A stretch of 12,313 nucleotides of DNA from Oribacterium sp. UBA4274 (GTDB lineage Bacteria > Bacillota > Clostridia > Lachnospirales > Lachnospiraceae). This document shows positions 6,470-12,313 of the stretch, piece by piece (position 1 is the first letter of the stretch; each line of letters begins with the position of its first letter). Location of the stretch: assembly GCA_002396005.1 (NCBI GenBank), contig DGVW01000106.1, forward strand, positions 1 to 12,313, in the 5' to 3' direction. Made by a program: the position numbers and the translations under genes. The notes under the pieces are model-generated. The model was not told the origin of the DNA. It did not search any database and was given only the letters and a program-made list of their open reading frames with translations.

Positions 6470-7684
6470 TCAGAAGATACCGCCGATTCCAAGATCCGTA
6501 TCAATGGTGTTCATATTGTACAGAACCAGCACATCCGTCACTTCCGGATGCTGGTTGATAAAGGATGCCGGACCGAAACGATAGTATCTCGTATCAAATA
6601 CATATATCTTCTTATAGTGATTTACAAGGAATGGTACTATTGAGTTTGCATAGCTGTCCTTTACAAGAACCATGACCTTGTCAGAATCCGCCGTCTCATT
6701 GGTGATTTCAATCACAGGATGAAGATTGTTCAGGAACATAGAGTACTTATCTTTTTTCTCAAGATAATCCTTATTATAGAGAGTATCTGTAACCTCACCG
6801 GTATCCTGATAGCTTACTGTGAGCCTGTTGTCCGGATTCTCATAGATCGTGATCTCCTCTCCGGGCACCGTTGTATCATTTAGTTTCGAGTAAACCGTTC
6901 CCCTGAAACTGTCTGTAACTACCGTCTTTTCAAATGCCTCCTCCGGAAGTGTATTGATCCCCATTTCCTCGCAGAAAGCCCGGTAAGCCACATATGCACC
7001 GTAGGTTGTCCAGTGATGATCTGTATGATAGTACAGCGGTGTAAAGCTGCCCGGTGTCTGATCTTTCTCAGCCAGTGCCGCCTCTTTCAAGGCCTCCCAA
7101 CAGTCGATGCGTTTCATCTCAGGAAGTGCATCGTAGATAGTGTCCATGGTATCAAGCTGTCTCATTACCCCTTTATCAGGTGCCGTCTCAGGAAGCTTAT
7201 CATTGTAAGTAGTAACCGCTGTAGGTACCAGCATGAGCGAAATGTTGTTACGGGCATCTGTAGTTATATCATTATAGAGCTTTCCGAACTGAGTGATGAT
7301 CTTTTCTGTCTGCTTCGGGGCATCATACTGCTCGATGAGATATCCGTCTTTTGCGATATAGATACCGTTTATTTCCTCTTTCCCAAGCATTATCTCAGTC
7401 TTGGTTTTCAATGTCATAAATCCATCTCTCATAGGAAAATGATCTGACAGATACTTCTGTATCCCCGACATATAAGATCCGTCCTTCAGAGACTGAAATG
7501 TATATGTAGGCCACAGAGCCAGCTGCCTGTTCTCACTCTCACTGAAATCAACCTTGGGTGAAACTATGAACCAGACTCCGAAGACCAGTATGAGAACAGT
7601 GACAGTCATAACGGTAATGACATTACCGACTTTCCGAATACCTGATAAAAGGTACTCTTCACTTTTTGTTGATTGGTTTGGCAT
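6470..7684 (-). CDS. DHHW family protein, AlgX/AlgJ-like acetylation partner
   Basis: A 404-residue protein with a short cytoplasmic N terminus, one membrane segment (about 23-42) and an outward-facing domain. The family signature YHTDHHWTTYGAY is at about 219-231, with D222 and H224 matching the D-x-H of the catalytic triad of AlgX/AlgJ. The likely nucleophile serine is in VLVKDSYANSIVPFL further on, followed by a typical YKKIYVFDTRYYR strand. By analogy to alginate acetylation, it should pass acetyl groups delivered by the MBOAT partner to an extracellular glycan; this is inferred from family and neighbour, not proven. The start is the ATG at 7682-7684, 5 bases after AGGAGG (complement of 7690-7695). 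An upstream TTG in frame would add one residue but is less likely. It lies 98 bases after the MBOAT gene in the same direction and is probably in the same operon. Confidence 0.88.
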   Translation of the reverse strand: MPNQSTKSEEYLLSGIRKVGNVITVMTVTVLILVFGVWFIVSPKVDFSESENRQLALWPTYTFQSLKDGSYMSGIQKYLSDHFPMRDGFMTLKTKTEIMLGKEEINGIYIAKDGYLIEQYDAPKQTEKIITQFGKLYNDITTDARNNISLMLVPTAVTTYNDKLPETAPDKGVMRQLDTMDTIYDALPEMKRIDCWEALKEAALAEKDQTPGSFTPLYYHTDHHWTTYGAYVAYRAFCEEMGINTLPEEAFEKTVVTDSFRGTVYSKLNDTTVPGEEITIYENPDNRLTVSYQDTGEVTDTLYNKDYLEKKDKYSMFLNNLHPVIEITNETADSDKVMVLVKDSYANSIVPFLVNHYKKIYVFDTRYYRFGPASFINQHPEVTDVLVLYNMNTIDTDLGIGGIF

Positions 7685-7782
7685 CAATTCCTCCTCTATA
7701 AACGCATGTATTTTGCCGTATTATCTCTATACAGATAAGATTGATCGGCTTCTAAAAATATGTAAACTCTTTTCTGGACCTT

Positions 7783-9234
7783 TTAAAAACGGAAATACAG
7801 AAAAGGATTGTAGGTATCGTTAACAAGGCAGGCTGTAGTCAGGATGAAAAGCACGATATAAAATGACGCGCGAAGGATAGTGATAACCGACTCTCTTGCA
7901 ACAGCCCGGGTGAGGTCGTAAGCCACTGCCGATCCGGCTCTAAGCTTGCTTCTGAGCCACGGATACACCGGAAATGAAATAATGCATCCCAATATAAAGA
8001 TCAGCAGATTGTTTCTTAAATACCATATGAAATCTGCATTAAACAAAGGAGCATCTGACATGCCGAACATGAGCTTGACGTAATTTCCAAGCTGCCCCAT
8101 ATCGTCAAATACAAAGATCACAAATCCGAAAACATATATAAACATGGTATAGAGATGCTGTAAAATGCCCGGAAGCTTTTTGAGTGCCTTGCCCCAGACA
8201 TGCTTTTCAAGGGCAAGCAGCACTCCATAGTAAAGTCCCCAAAGGATAAAGTTCCAAGCTGCTCCGTGCCAGAGTCCCGTAAGGAACCACACAACGAACA
8301 TATTTCTAAGCTGCATAACCCCGCCATGTCTGTTGCCCCCGAGCGGTATATACACATAATCGCGGAACCAGGTACTCAGAGATATATGCCAGCGTCTCCA
8401 GAAATCCGTAACGGATACCGAACTTAAAGGATAGTTAAAGTTCTCAAGATAGTGGAACCCAAGCATCCTACCCATACCTATAGCCATATCACTGTAAGCA
8501 CTGAAATCATAGTAGAGCTGCAGAGTGTAGCATATGGCTCCGAGCCACGCTGCCGCCACAGAAACATTAGCCTCAGATGCAAATGCACTCGCCTTGATAA
8601 GCTCCCACAGAGAACCTATGCTGTTGGCAAGCAGAACCTTTTTGAAGAGTCCCTGCAAGAATCTCAAACCGCCCTGAATAAAGCCCTCAAAGTCGATCTT
8701 TCGTTCATGAAGTTCCTCATTAACTGTAGAAAATCGTACTATCGGGCCGGCGATAAGCTGCGGGAACATGGAAACATAGGTGAGATAGTAAAGATAATTC
8801 TTCTCTACCTTCACCTCCCTCTTGTATAGATCTATGGTGTAGCTCATGGTCTGGAAGGTAAAGAAGCTTATACCTATAGGAAGACCGAGCCCCAGAGGAG
8901 TGATGTCTGTGCCGGCTGCAGCATTTAAAGACTCGATAAGGAAATCCGCATACTTAAAAAAACCAAGCACAGAAAGATCTATGATAACTGACAGAGCAAG
9001 ATAGACTTTGCGGAGCCCGTTGTTATCTCCCGCCTTGTCCATGAGCCTTCCGAGAGAGTAATCTGAGAAAGTCTCAAACAGCATGAGCAGGATATAGATC
9101 GGTTCTCCCCAGGCGTAAAACATCAGGGAGAATACAAGAAGAACATAATTTTTCACCTTAAACGGCACCAGATAATATAAAATCAGGCACAGCGGCAGGA
9201 AAAAATACAAAAATGGAATACTACTGAAAACCAT
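7783..9234 (-). CDS. MBOAT family membrane O-acyltransferase (AlgI/PatA-like)
   Basis: A 483-residue polytopic membrane protein. It begins MVFSSIPFLYFFLPL, as AlgI-like MBOATs do, and contains MFPQLIAGPIVRF (156-168), YYDFSAYSDMAIGMG (241-255), DFWRRWHISLSTWFRDY (277-293, H283) and FLTGLWHGAAWNFILWG (317-333). H323 in WHGAAWNF is the catalytic histidine of the family. It is expected to move acetyl groups from a cytoplasmic donor across the membrane for O-acetylation of a secreted or surface polysaccharide, with the downstream DHHW protein as partner. The C-terminal part holds three or more further membrane segments and ends PFLYFRF. A GGAG site lies 6 bases before the ATG. The substrate polymer cannot be read from the sequence. 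The gap to the DHHW gene has a small TTATCT/AGATAA hairpin but no terminator. Confidence 0.92.
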   Translation of the reverse strand: MVFSSIPFLYFFLPLCLILYYLVPFKVKNYVLLVFSLMFYAWGEPIYILLMLFETFSDYSLGRLMDKAGDNNGLRKVYLALSVIIDLSVLGFFKYADFLIESLNAAAGTDITPLGLGLPIGISFFTFQTMSYTIDLYKREVKVEKNYLYYLTYVSMFPQLIAGPIVRFSTVNEELHERKIDFEGFIQGGLRFLQGLFKKVLLANSIGSLWELIKASAFASEANVSVAAAWLGAICYTLQLYYDFSAYSDMAIGMGRMLGFHYLENFNYPLSSVSVTDFWRRWHISLSTWFRDYVYIPLGGNRHGGVMQLRNMFVVWFLTGLWHGAAWNFILWGLYYGVLLALEKHVWGKALKKLPGILQHLYTMFIYVFGFVIFVFDDMGQLGNYVKLMFGMSDAPLFNADFIWYLRNNLLIFILGCIISFPVYPWLRSKLRAGSAVAYDLTRAVARESVITILRASFYIVLFILTTACLVNDTYNPFLYFRF

Positions 9235-9256
9235 AATTAACTCCGTTATAATTTAA

Positions 9257-9287
9257 ATTTTACACAACGCCCCTATATTACAATCAA
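9257..9287 (-). promoter_or_regulatory. Candidate promoter for the MBOAT-DHHW operon
   Basis: On the minus strand, TTGATT (complement of 9282-9287) is followed after 17 bases by TGTAAA (complement of 9259-9264), or after 19 bases by the better TAAAAT (complement of 9257-9262). Both are partial matches. The leader would be short, about 20 bases, and carries the GGAG site. Confidence 0.35.
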
Positions 9288-9371
9288 ATGTCTCTACATG
9301 GCAACAGCTTGGTGAAAAATACACTTATTATGAAAATTTCCACCTATATAAGATGAATTTCTGTACTCATA

Positions 9372-9406
9372 CAAAAAGCCGGGTACCTGTTCTACAAGTA
9401 CCCGAC
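9372..9406 (-). terminator. Terminator of the DUF4358 lipoprotein gene
   Basis: On the minus strand, CGGGTAC (complement of 9398-9404) pairs with GTACCCG (complement of 9380-9386). The stem continues past one mismatch to TGT/ACA around a three-base loop, and is followed by GGCTTTTTG. It lies about 75 bases after the stop codon and before the MBOAT promoter, so it separates the two minus-strand units. Confidence 0.82.
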
Positions 9407-9478
9407 CAAAATATATCATCTTCTGTTTACTCTCGCTTTTGTTGTGCAGATCTTTCTGCAGAAAGAAGCCTGTTCTCC

Positions 9479-10225
9479 TTAACCTATAGATGATGCGATT
9501 GTCTGCTCGATAGCTGCTGCATTGGATGACATAACAAGGTAAACATAATCACCAGCTGTCTTTACTGAGCTTGCTGCAACAATCTGATACTGCTCAGGCA
9601 TGTAATCCTGAAGCTCCTGAGCCTTCTGCTGCTGAACTGCACTGAGCTGTCCTGCAAGTGCTGCTACTGCGGAAGCATCCTTAGCCTTAAGAATCGCTAC
9701 TGTGTCTGCCTTTGTTACATCCTCAGCCATGGCAAATACATATCCGTCAAGCTGTGATGCATCGATGCCATAGTAGTTTGCGATATAGTTAGCGTCAACT
9801 GTGATCATACCCGGAAGAAGTCCTGTTACCTTACTGTAGATATCGCTTGGAGCTTCACCTGCCTTTTGAGCTGCTGTTTCCTCTGCTGCGGCTGTTGTTG
9901 TCTCAGCCTCTGTAGTCTCTTCCTTGGTTGTTTCCTCTGCTGTTGTCTCCTCTGCAGCTGTAGTTGTCTCTTCCTCAGATGACTCCTCTTCAGCGGCGGC
10001 TGTTGTCTCCTCTGCTGCAGGTGTTGACTCCTCGGCAGCCGGTGTTGACTCTTCGGCTGCAGCTGTTGTCTCGACAACTGTTGTTTCTTCTGCTGTTGTT
10101 GTCTCTGCTGCTGTTGTCTCTGCTGCTGTTGTCACAGGCTCTGCCTTCTTGCTTCCGCATCCGTTAAGGATAAGTGCTGATGCAGCAACTACTGCCGCTG
10201 TTGTTACGATAATATTCTTTCTCAT
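9479..10225 (-). CDS. Lipoprotein with Thr/Glu/Ala-rich linker and DUF4358 domain
   Basis: A 248-residue predicted lipoprotein. A short basic start (MRKN), a hydrophobic stretch to residue 20 and the lipobox LNGC predict lipid attachment at C23, placing it on the outer face of the membrane. Residues 29 to about 115 are a repetitive linker of TTAAE, ETTAA and STPAAE units, probably a flexible spacer through the wall. Residues about 118-248 match the DUF4358 pattern: a YGIDASQLDGYVFAMA strand, ADTVAILKAKD, a helical AQELQDYMPEQYQ and GDYVYLVMSS near the end. DUF4358 has no function I can name. A GGGGAGA site precedes the ATG by 5 bases. It looks monocistronic, with its own promoters and terminator. 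The linker is encoded by short in-frame DNA repeats that could change length by slippage. Confidence 0.87.
   Translation of the reverse strand: MRKNIIVTTAAVVAASALILNGCGSKKAEPVTTAAETTAAETTTAEETTVVETTAAAEESTPAAEESTPAAEETTAAAEEESSEEETTTAAEETTAEETTKEETTEAETTTAAAEETAAQKAGEAPSDIYSKVTGLLPGMITVDANYIANYYGIDASQLDGYVFAMAEDVTKADTVAILKAKDASAVAALAGQLSAVQQQKAQELQDYMPEQYQIVAASSVKTAGDYVYLVMSSNAAAIEQTIASSIG
9890..10136 (-). repeat. In-frame low-complexity coding repeats of the lipoprotein linker
   Basis: The DNA for the Thr/Glu/Ala linker is made of near-repeated codon blocks. On the plus strand a 15-base unit GTTGTCTCTGCTGCT occurs twice in tandem within about 10096-10132. A 21-base unit encoding ESTPAAE occurs twice at about 10019-10060, the copies differing at a few third positions. 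All steps are multiples of three, so gain or loss keeps the frame. Confidence 0.75.
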
Positions 10226-10245
10226 ATTGTCTCCCCATTCTTCGG

Positions 10246-10314
10246 AGATATCAGTCGCGAGAAACCTAAATCTCCCTAACTGATATCTTATATCAGACTC
10301 GGTTTATTTGTTAA
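10246..10314 (-). promoter_or_regulatory. Proximal lipoprotein promoter with a 10-base inverted repeat
   Basis: On the minus strand, TTAACA (complement of 10309-10314, 5 of 6 matches to the -35) lies 16 bases from TATAAG (complement of 10287-10292), which is preceded by TGA in extended -10 form. A perfect 10-base inverted repeat AGATATCAGT/ACTGATATCT (10246-10255 and 10279-10288) touches the -10 box and covers the expected start of transcription. An inner GAGA/TCTC pair (10259-10262 with 10271-10274) makes a longer stem. It could be an operator, or in longer transcripts a leader hairpin ending just before the ribosome binding site. Confidence 0.5.
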
Positions 10315-10356
10315 GTTCTGATACTACCCTATATTTCTTATGATGTTCATTGCACC

Positions 10357-10385
10357 ATTATAAAGACTTATTTTTGATTTAACAA
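10357..10385 (-). promoter_or_regulatory. Distal lipoprotein promoter
   Basis: On the minus strand, TTGTTA (complement of 10380-10385) is followed after 17 bases by a perfect TATAAT (complement of 10357-10362). It starts right after the stop codon of the SGNH hydrolase gene and would give a leader of about 125 bases that includes the hairpin at 10246-10288. Confidence 0.6.
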
Positions 10386-10387
10386 TG

Positions 10388-11407
10388 TTAAAATTCCGGA
10401 AAAAGTTGTTTTCCTGCGTAATCTTCCAATGCTTTCTGCCAGATCACATACGCTGCACCGGTTTCATGGACATAGCTGTCACTGCAATACTGTTTTGCCA
10501 GAGTCCCGTCTGCATCAGTCAGTAAACTTGCGATGTCTATGAATCCCCAACCATTTTGCGCCGCAAGCTCTGCCATCCTTGTGTTCAGTGCCCTGATGTT
10601 TGCATTATTTAGATTTTTCTTTTCCGAGCCCTTGTACATAGGAGTGGTACTGATGATGGTGTACTCGATATCAGGATTGACTTCTTTGATTTTCTGCAAG
10701 AGTTGAACATACTTTTCGGCTGTATCGTCAACACCTGCGTACAGATCATTTAACCCAAAGAAAGTATAAGCATGCTTTGCTCCCATCAGCTTGATGGAAT
10801 CCCAGATAAATCTCTGCTCGCCGAGATATATAGGGTGTTTTGATTTGGATGAAATGTTCATGAACGCATTGTGTACCGAAAAACTACCTGCTGTCAGAAA
10901 CTTGAGATTTTGGAATATCGGAGTACCCGCATTTCTTACGGCATAGTTGGAAAATCCCAATGCAACGGAATCACCTACAAGCACAGAATCCTTGAAAAAA
11001 TTTCCGATGTCTGCAGCATGCTTTGCCTGAGTCTCCGCCTGTTCCAAGGCAGCCTGCTGCGCCTCAAGTGCTTGAATTGCGGCCTGCTCCGCCGCTTTCT
11101 GCTGTGCCTCAAGTGCTGCGTTTTCCTGAGCTTGTATTGCAGCTTGTGCTGCGGCTGCCTCCTGCGCTGCATTTTCCTGAGCCTGCTGAGCTAAAGCTGC
11201 CTCCTCTGCCGCTTGCTGCATAGTCTTATCTGTCTCAGAGTCCGGAGATTGCGCATCCTGAAATGACTGCGCTGTCTGCATGGCCTCTGCCGGATTTGCA
11301 GGAGCATTCCACGTATTTGACACAATAGTATCTGTATATGCAGGCATGATACCTGAAATAACGATTGAAGCAGTTAAAGCAAACGATATTAATATTTTCT
11401 TCCTCAT
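10388..11407 (-). CDS. Secreted SGNH/GDSL hydrolase with alanine-rich coiled-coil stalk
   Basis: A 339-residue exported protein. MRKK plus a hydrophobic stretch (about 5-22) is a signal peptide, probably cut after the PAYT region. Residues about 63-132 are an almost uninterrupted Ala/Gln/Glu helix (blocks such as AAQEAAAAQAAIQAQENAAL), expected to form a coiled-coil stalk. The SGNH fold follows: LVGDSVALGFS (143-153) with nucleophile S147, FFGLNDLYAG (216-225) with N220, and CSDSYVHETGAAYVIW (308-323) with H314 and D310 as the likely acid. Such enzymes often remove or transfer acetyl or acyl groups on surface glycans. Here the aspartate is four residues before the histidine instead of the usual three. 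GGGAGGG lies about 6 bases before the ATG. No convincing terminator is seen, and the distal lipoprotein promoter starts directly behind it. Confidence 0.88.
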   Translation of the reverse strand: MRKKILISFALTASIVISGIMPAYTDTIVSNTWNAPANPAEAMQTAQSFQDAQSPDSETDKTMQQAAEEAALAQQAQENAAQEAAAAQAAIQAQENAALEAQQKAAEQAAIQALEAQQAALEQAETQAKHAADIGNFFKDSVLVGDSVALGFSNYAVRNAGTPIFQNLKFLTAGSFSVHNAFMNISSKSKHPIYLGEQRFIWDSIKLMGAKHAYTFFGLNDLYAGVDDTAEKYVQLLQKIKEVNPDIEYTIISTTPMYKGSEKKNLNNANIRALNTRMAELAAQNGWGFIDIASLLTDADGTLAKQYCSDSYVHETGAAYVIWQKALEDYAGKQLFPEF

Positions 11408-11526
11408 ACATGCCCTCCCACGATATTTATCAAAAGCAAACTACCCCTTACTAAGGTCATATCGGCTCTAGTTTCCAAAAAATAATGATGTTAATGCTTC
11501 TGTATCCAATGTGCTGCAAATAATTC
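11408..11526. other. Spacer between divergent SGNH hydrolase and flavin reductase genes
   Basis: Divergent intergenic DNA. Apart from the hydrolase ribosome binding site near its start, I found only a weak minus-strand promoter candidate (TTAGTA, 17 bases, GATAAA) and no strong repeat. A frame covering 11457-11723 on the minus strand is antisense to the flavin reductase and is not a likely gene. Confidence 0.35.
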
Positions 11527-11562
11527 TTGACGTAAACACATCTAAAGTTTAGATTTAAATCT
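11527..11562 (+). promoter_or_regulatory. Flavin reductase promoter with two overlapping palindromes, no leader
   Basis: The -35 TTGACG (11527-11532, 5 of 6) lies 17 bases from the -10 TAGATT (11550-11555, 4 of 6). Transcription would start at about 11562, within a base or so of the ATG at 11563, and no Shine-Dalgarno sequence is present, so the mRNA is probably leaderless. A 13-base palindrome TCTAAAGTTTAGA (11541-11553) and a 12-base palindrome AGATTTAAATCT (11551-11562) overlap by three bases and cover the -10 box and start point, as a repressor site would. Confidence 0.55.
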
Positions 11563-12174
11563 ATGTCAAAGATAACATTTAAAAAACCGGGTAATTTCAT
11601 ATATCCTGTCCCTGCTGTTATGGTCAGCGTCAGAGATAAATCGGGCAGGTCCAATATCATAACCATCGCATGGACAGGAACCATCTGTTCCGATCCTCCG
11701 ATGGCATACATTTCAGTACGCAAAAACAGAGCAAGCTATCCTATGCTGAAGGAGTCCATGGAGTTTGTCATCAATCTTCCGGACGAAAAGCTTGTTAAAG
11801 CACTTGATTACTGTGGTGTCAGAAGCATTGATAAAGTCAATAAGTGGGAGGACATGGGACTTCATGAGGGCAAGTCACAAATCGTAAGTGCCCCTACCAT
11901 AGAGGAAGCTCCTGTTTCTATCGAGTGCAAGGTCACGCAAGTACTTCCTTTGGGAACCCATGATATGTTTCTTGCGGAAGTAGTTGCAGTTCAGGTGGAT
12001 GAGCAGTACATCGATGAGAAAGGTGCTTTCCATATGGATGAAGTCGGACTCGTTGCCTACTCCCACGGCGACTATATGTCCCTCGGTGATAAGCTCGGAA
12101 GTTTCGGCTATTCCGTACGCAAGAAACCGCTTCCTAGAAAAAACGTCAGAAAAAGGAAAAAAAGAAAAGCATAA
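11563..12174 (+). CDS. Flavin reductase-like protein (flavoredoxin type, FMN-binding split barrel)
   Basis: A 203-residue cytoplasmic protein. The start MSKITFKKPGNFIYPVPAVMVS, followed by NIITIAWTGTICSDPPMAYISVR (in blocks at about 31-53) and EFVINLP (64-70), is typical of the flavin reductase-like split-barrel family that binds FMN, including flavoredoxins. ALDYCGVRSIDKVNKWEDMGL (about 77-97) and ECKVTQVLPLGTHDMFLAEV (in blocks around 117-136) complete the fold. These proteins carry electrons or reduce flavin using NAD(P)H; the partner is not evident here. The C terminus has an unusually basic tail (RKKPLPRKNVRKRKKRKA). The family N terminus supports the first ATG even though no ribosome binding site precedes it. 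It stands alone between a divergent gene and a tRNA. Confidence 0.9.
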   Translation: MSKITFKKPGNFIYPVPAVMVSVRDKSGRSNIITIAWTGTICSDPPMAYISVRKNRASYPMLKESMEFVINLPDEKLVKALDYCGVRSIDKVNKWEDMGLHEGKSQIVSAPTIEEAPVSIECKVTQVLPLGTHDMFLAEVVAVQVDEQYIDEKGAFHMDEVGLVAYSHGDYMSLGDKLGSFGYSVRKKPLPRKNVRKRKKRKA

Positions 12175-12199
12175 ATGGCCGTTTCATTAAACAGTCACA

Positions 12200-12226
12200 A
12201 TAAGTCGGAGTTTTTCTTATCTTTTT
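12200..12226 (+). terminator. Weak candidate terminator after the flavin reductase gene
   Basis: A five-pair stem ATAAG/CTTAT (12200-12204 with 12216-12220) with an 11-base loop is followed by CTTTTT. The stem is AT-rich and weak. It lies just before the tRNA promoter. Confidence 0.3.
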
Positions 12227-12228
12227 GG

Positions 12229-12256
12229 TTGACTTGCTGAAAATTAAGAGTAAACT
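12229..12256 (+). promoter_or_regulatory. tRNA-Gly promoter
   Basis: TTGACT (12229-12234, 5 of 6) lies 16 bases from TAAACT (12251-12256, 4 of 6). The predicted start near 12263 is about seven bases before the mature tRNA 5' end, as expected for a stable RNA gene. Confidence 0.5.
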
Positions 12257-12269
12257 TTTAAGGGTAATC

Positions 12270-12313
12270 GCAGCTGTAGTACATCGGTAGTACATCGGCT
12301 TCCCAAGCCGAGG
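12270..12313 (+). tRNA. tRNA-Gly (anticodon CCC), 5' part, cut by window edge
   Basis: The 5' acceptor strand GCAGCTG starts at 12270, followed by TA, a D arm GTAC/GTAC, and an anticodon stem TCGGC/GCCGA. The seven-base loop TTCCCAA places the anticodon CCC, reading the glycine codon GGG. The window ends in the variable region, so the T arm, acceptor 3' strand and any CCA are not seen. Confidence 0.88.

Noticed and set aside
6360..6584. Small plus-strand frame of 74 residues over the repeat element and the DHHW gene end
   Set aside because: It has no ribosome binding site, half is antisense to the DHHW gene and half is hairpin sequence.
9890..10136. Possible CRISPR-like repeat array
   Set aside because: The units are short, in-frame and without unique spacers of constant length; they encode the lipoprotein linker.
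9924..10283. Long plus-strand frame of Ser/Val/Ala repeats antisense to the lipoprotein
   Set aside because: It is the mirror of the repetitive Thr/Glu/Ala linker; low-complexity codons leave all frames open. No ribosome binding site and no family resemblance.
10871..11223. Cysteine/leucine- and proline-rich frames antisense to the SGNH hydrolase
   Set aside because: They follow from the Ala/Gln-rich coiled-coil codons on the other strand. No start signals.

Overview
The window looks like the chromosome of a Gram-positive anaerobe of the Clostridia, most likely a Lachnospiraceae member (Butyrivibrio/Roseburia-type). The pointers are DUF4317 and DUF4358 proteins, a DHHW/MBOAT pair, an M3 oligoendopeptidase, strong AGGAGG-type ribosome binding sites and moderate GC content. 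This placement comes from family content, not from a database search. Most genes are ordinary accessory or housekeeping genes, and no defence system, CRISPR array or intact mobile element is visible.

Layout from left to right. (1) The first 113 bases are the 5' end of a minus-strand rfbA (glucose-1-phosphate thymidylyltransferase), with its promoter and ribosome binding site. (2) A minus-strand operon, rsuA followed by a DUF4317 gene, overlaps by 8 bases (300-2322). (3) A plus-strand membrane-anchored NodB polysaccharide deacetylase (2610-4160) ends in a terminator. (4) A plus-strand M3 oligoendopeptidase, pepF (4414-6087), follows. (5) A 382-base non-coding island (6088-6469) holds a group IIC intron 5' remnant, a two-way terminator and a multi-hairpin palindromic repeat. 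(6) A minus-strand pair, an MBOAT O-acyltransferase then a DHHW protein (9234 down to 6470), forms an alginate-acetylation-like module. (7) A minus-strand DUF4358 lipoprotein (9479-10225) and (8) a minus-strand secreted SGNH hydrolase (10388-11407) follow. (9) A plus-strand flavin reductase-like protein (11563-12174) appears to lack a leader. (10) The window ends inside a tRNA-Gly(CCC) gene.

Functionally, the rfbA, deacetylase, MBOAT, DHHW and SGNH genes all point to making or decorating cell-envelope polysaccharide, mainly by adding and removing acetyl groups. They are not one operon, so a shared pathway is an inference. The most unusual material is non-coding: the island downstream of pepF, the nested palindromes at the flavin reductase promoter, and inverted repeats at the rfbA and lipoprotein promoters.
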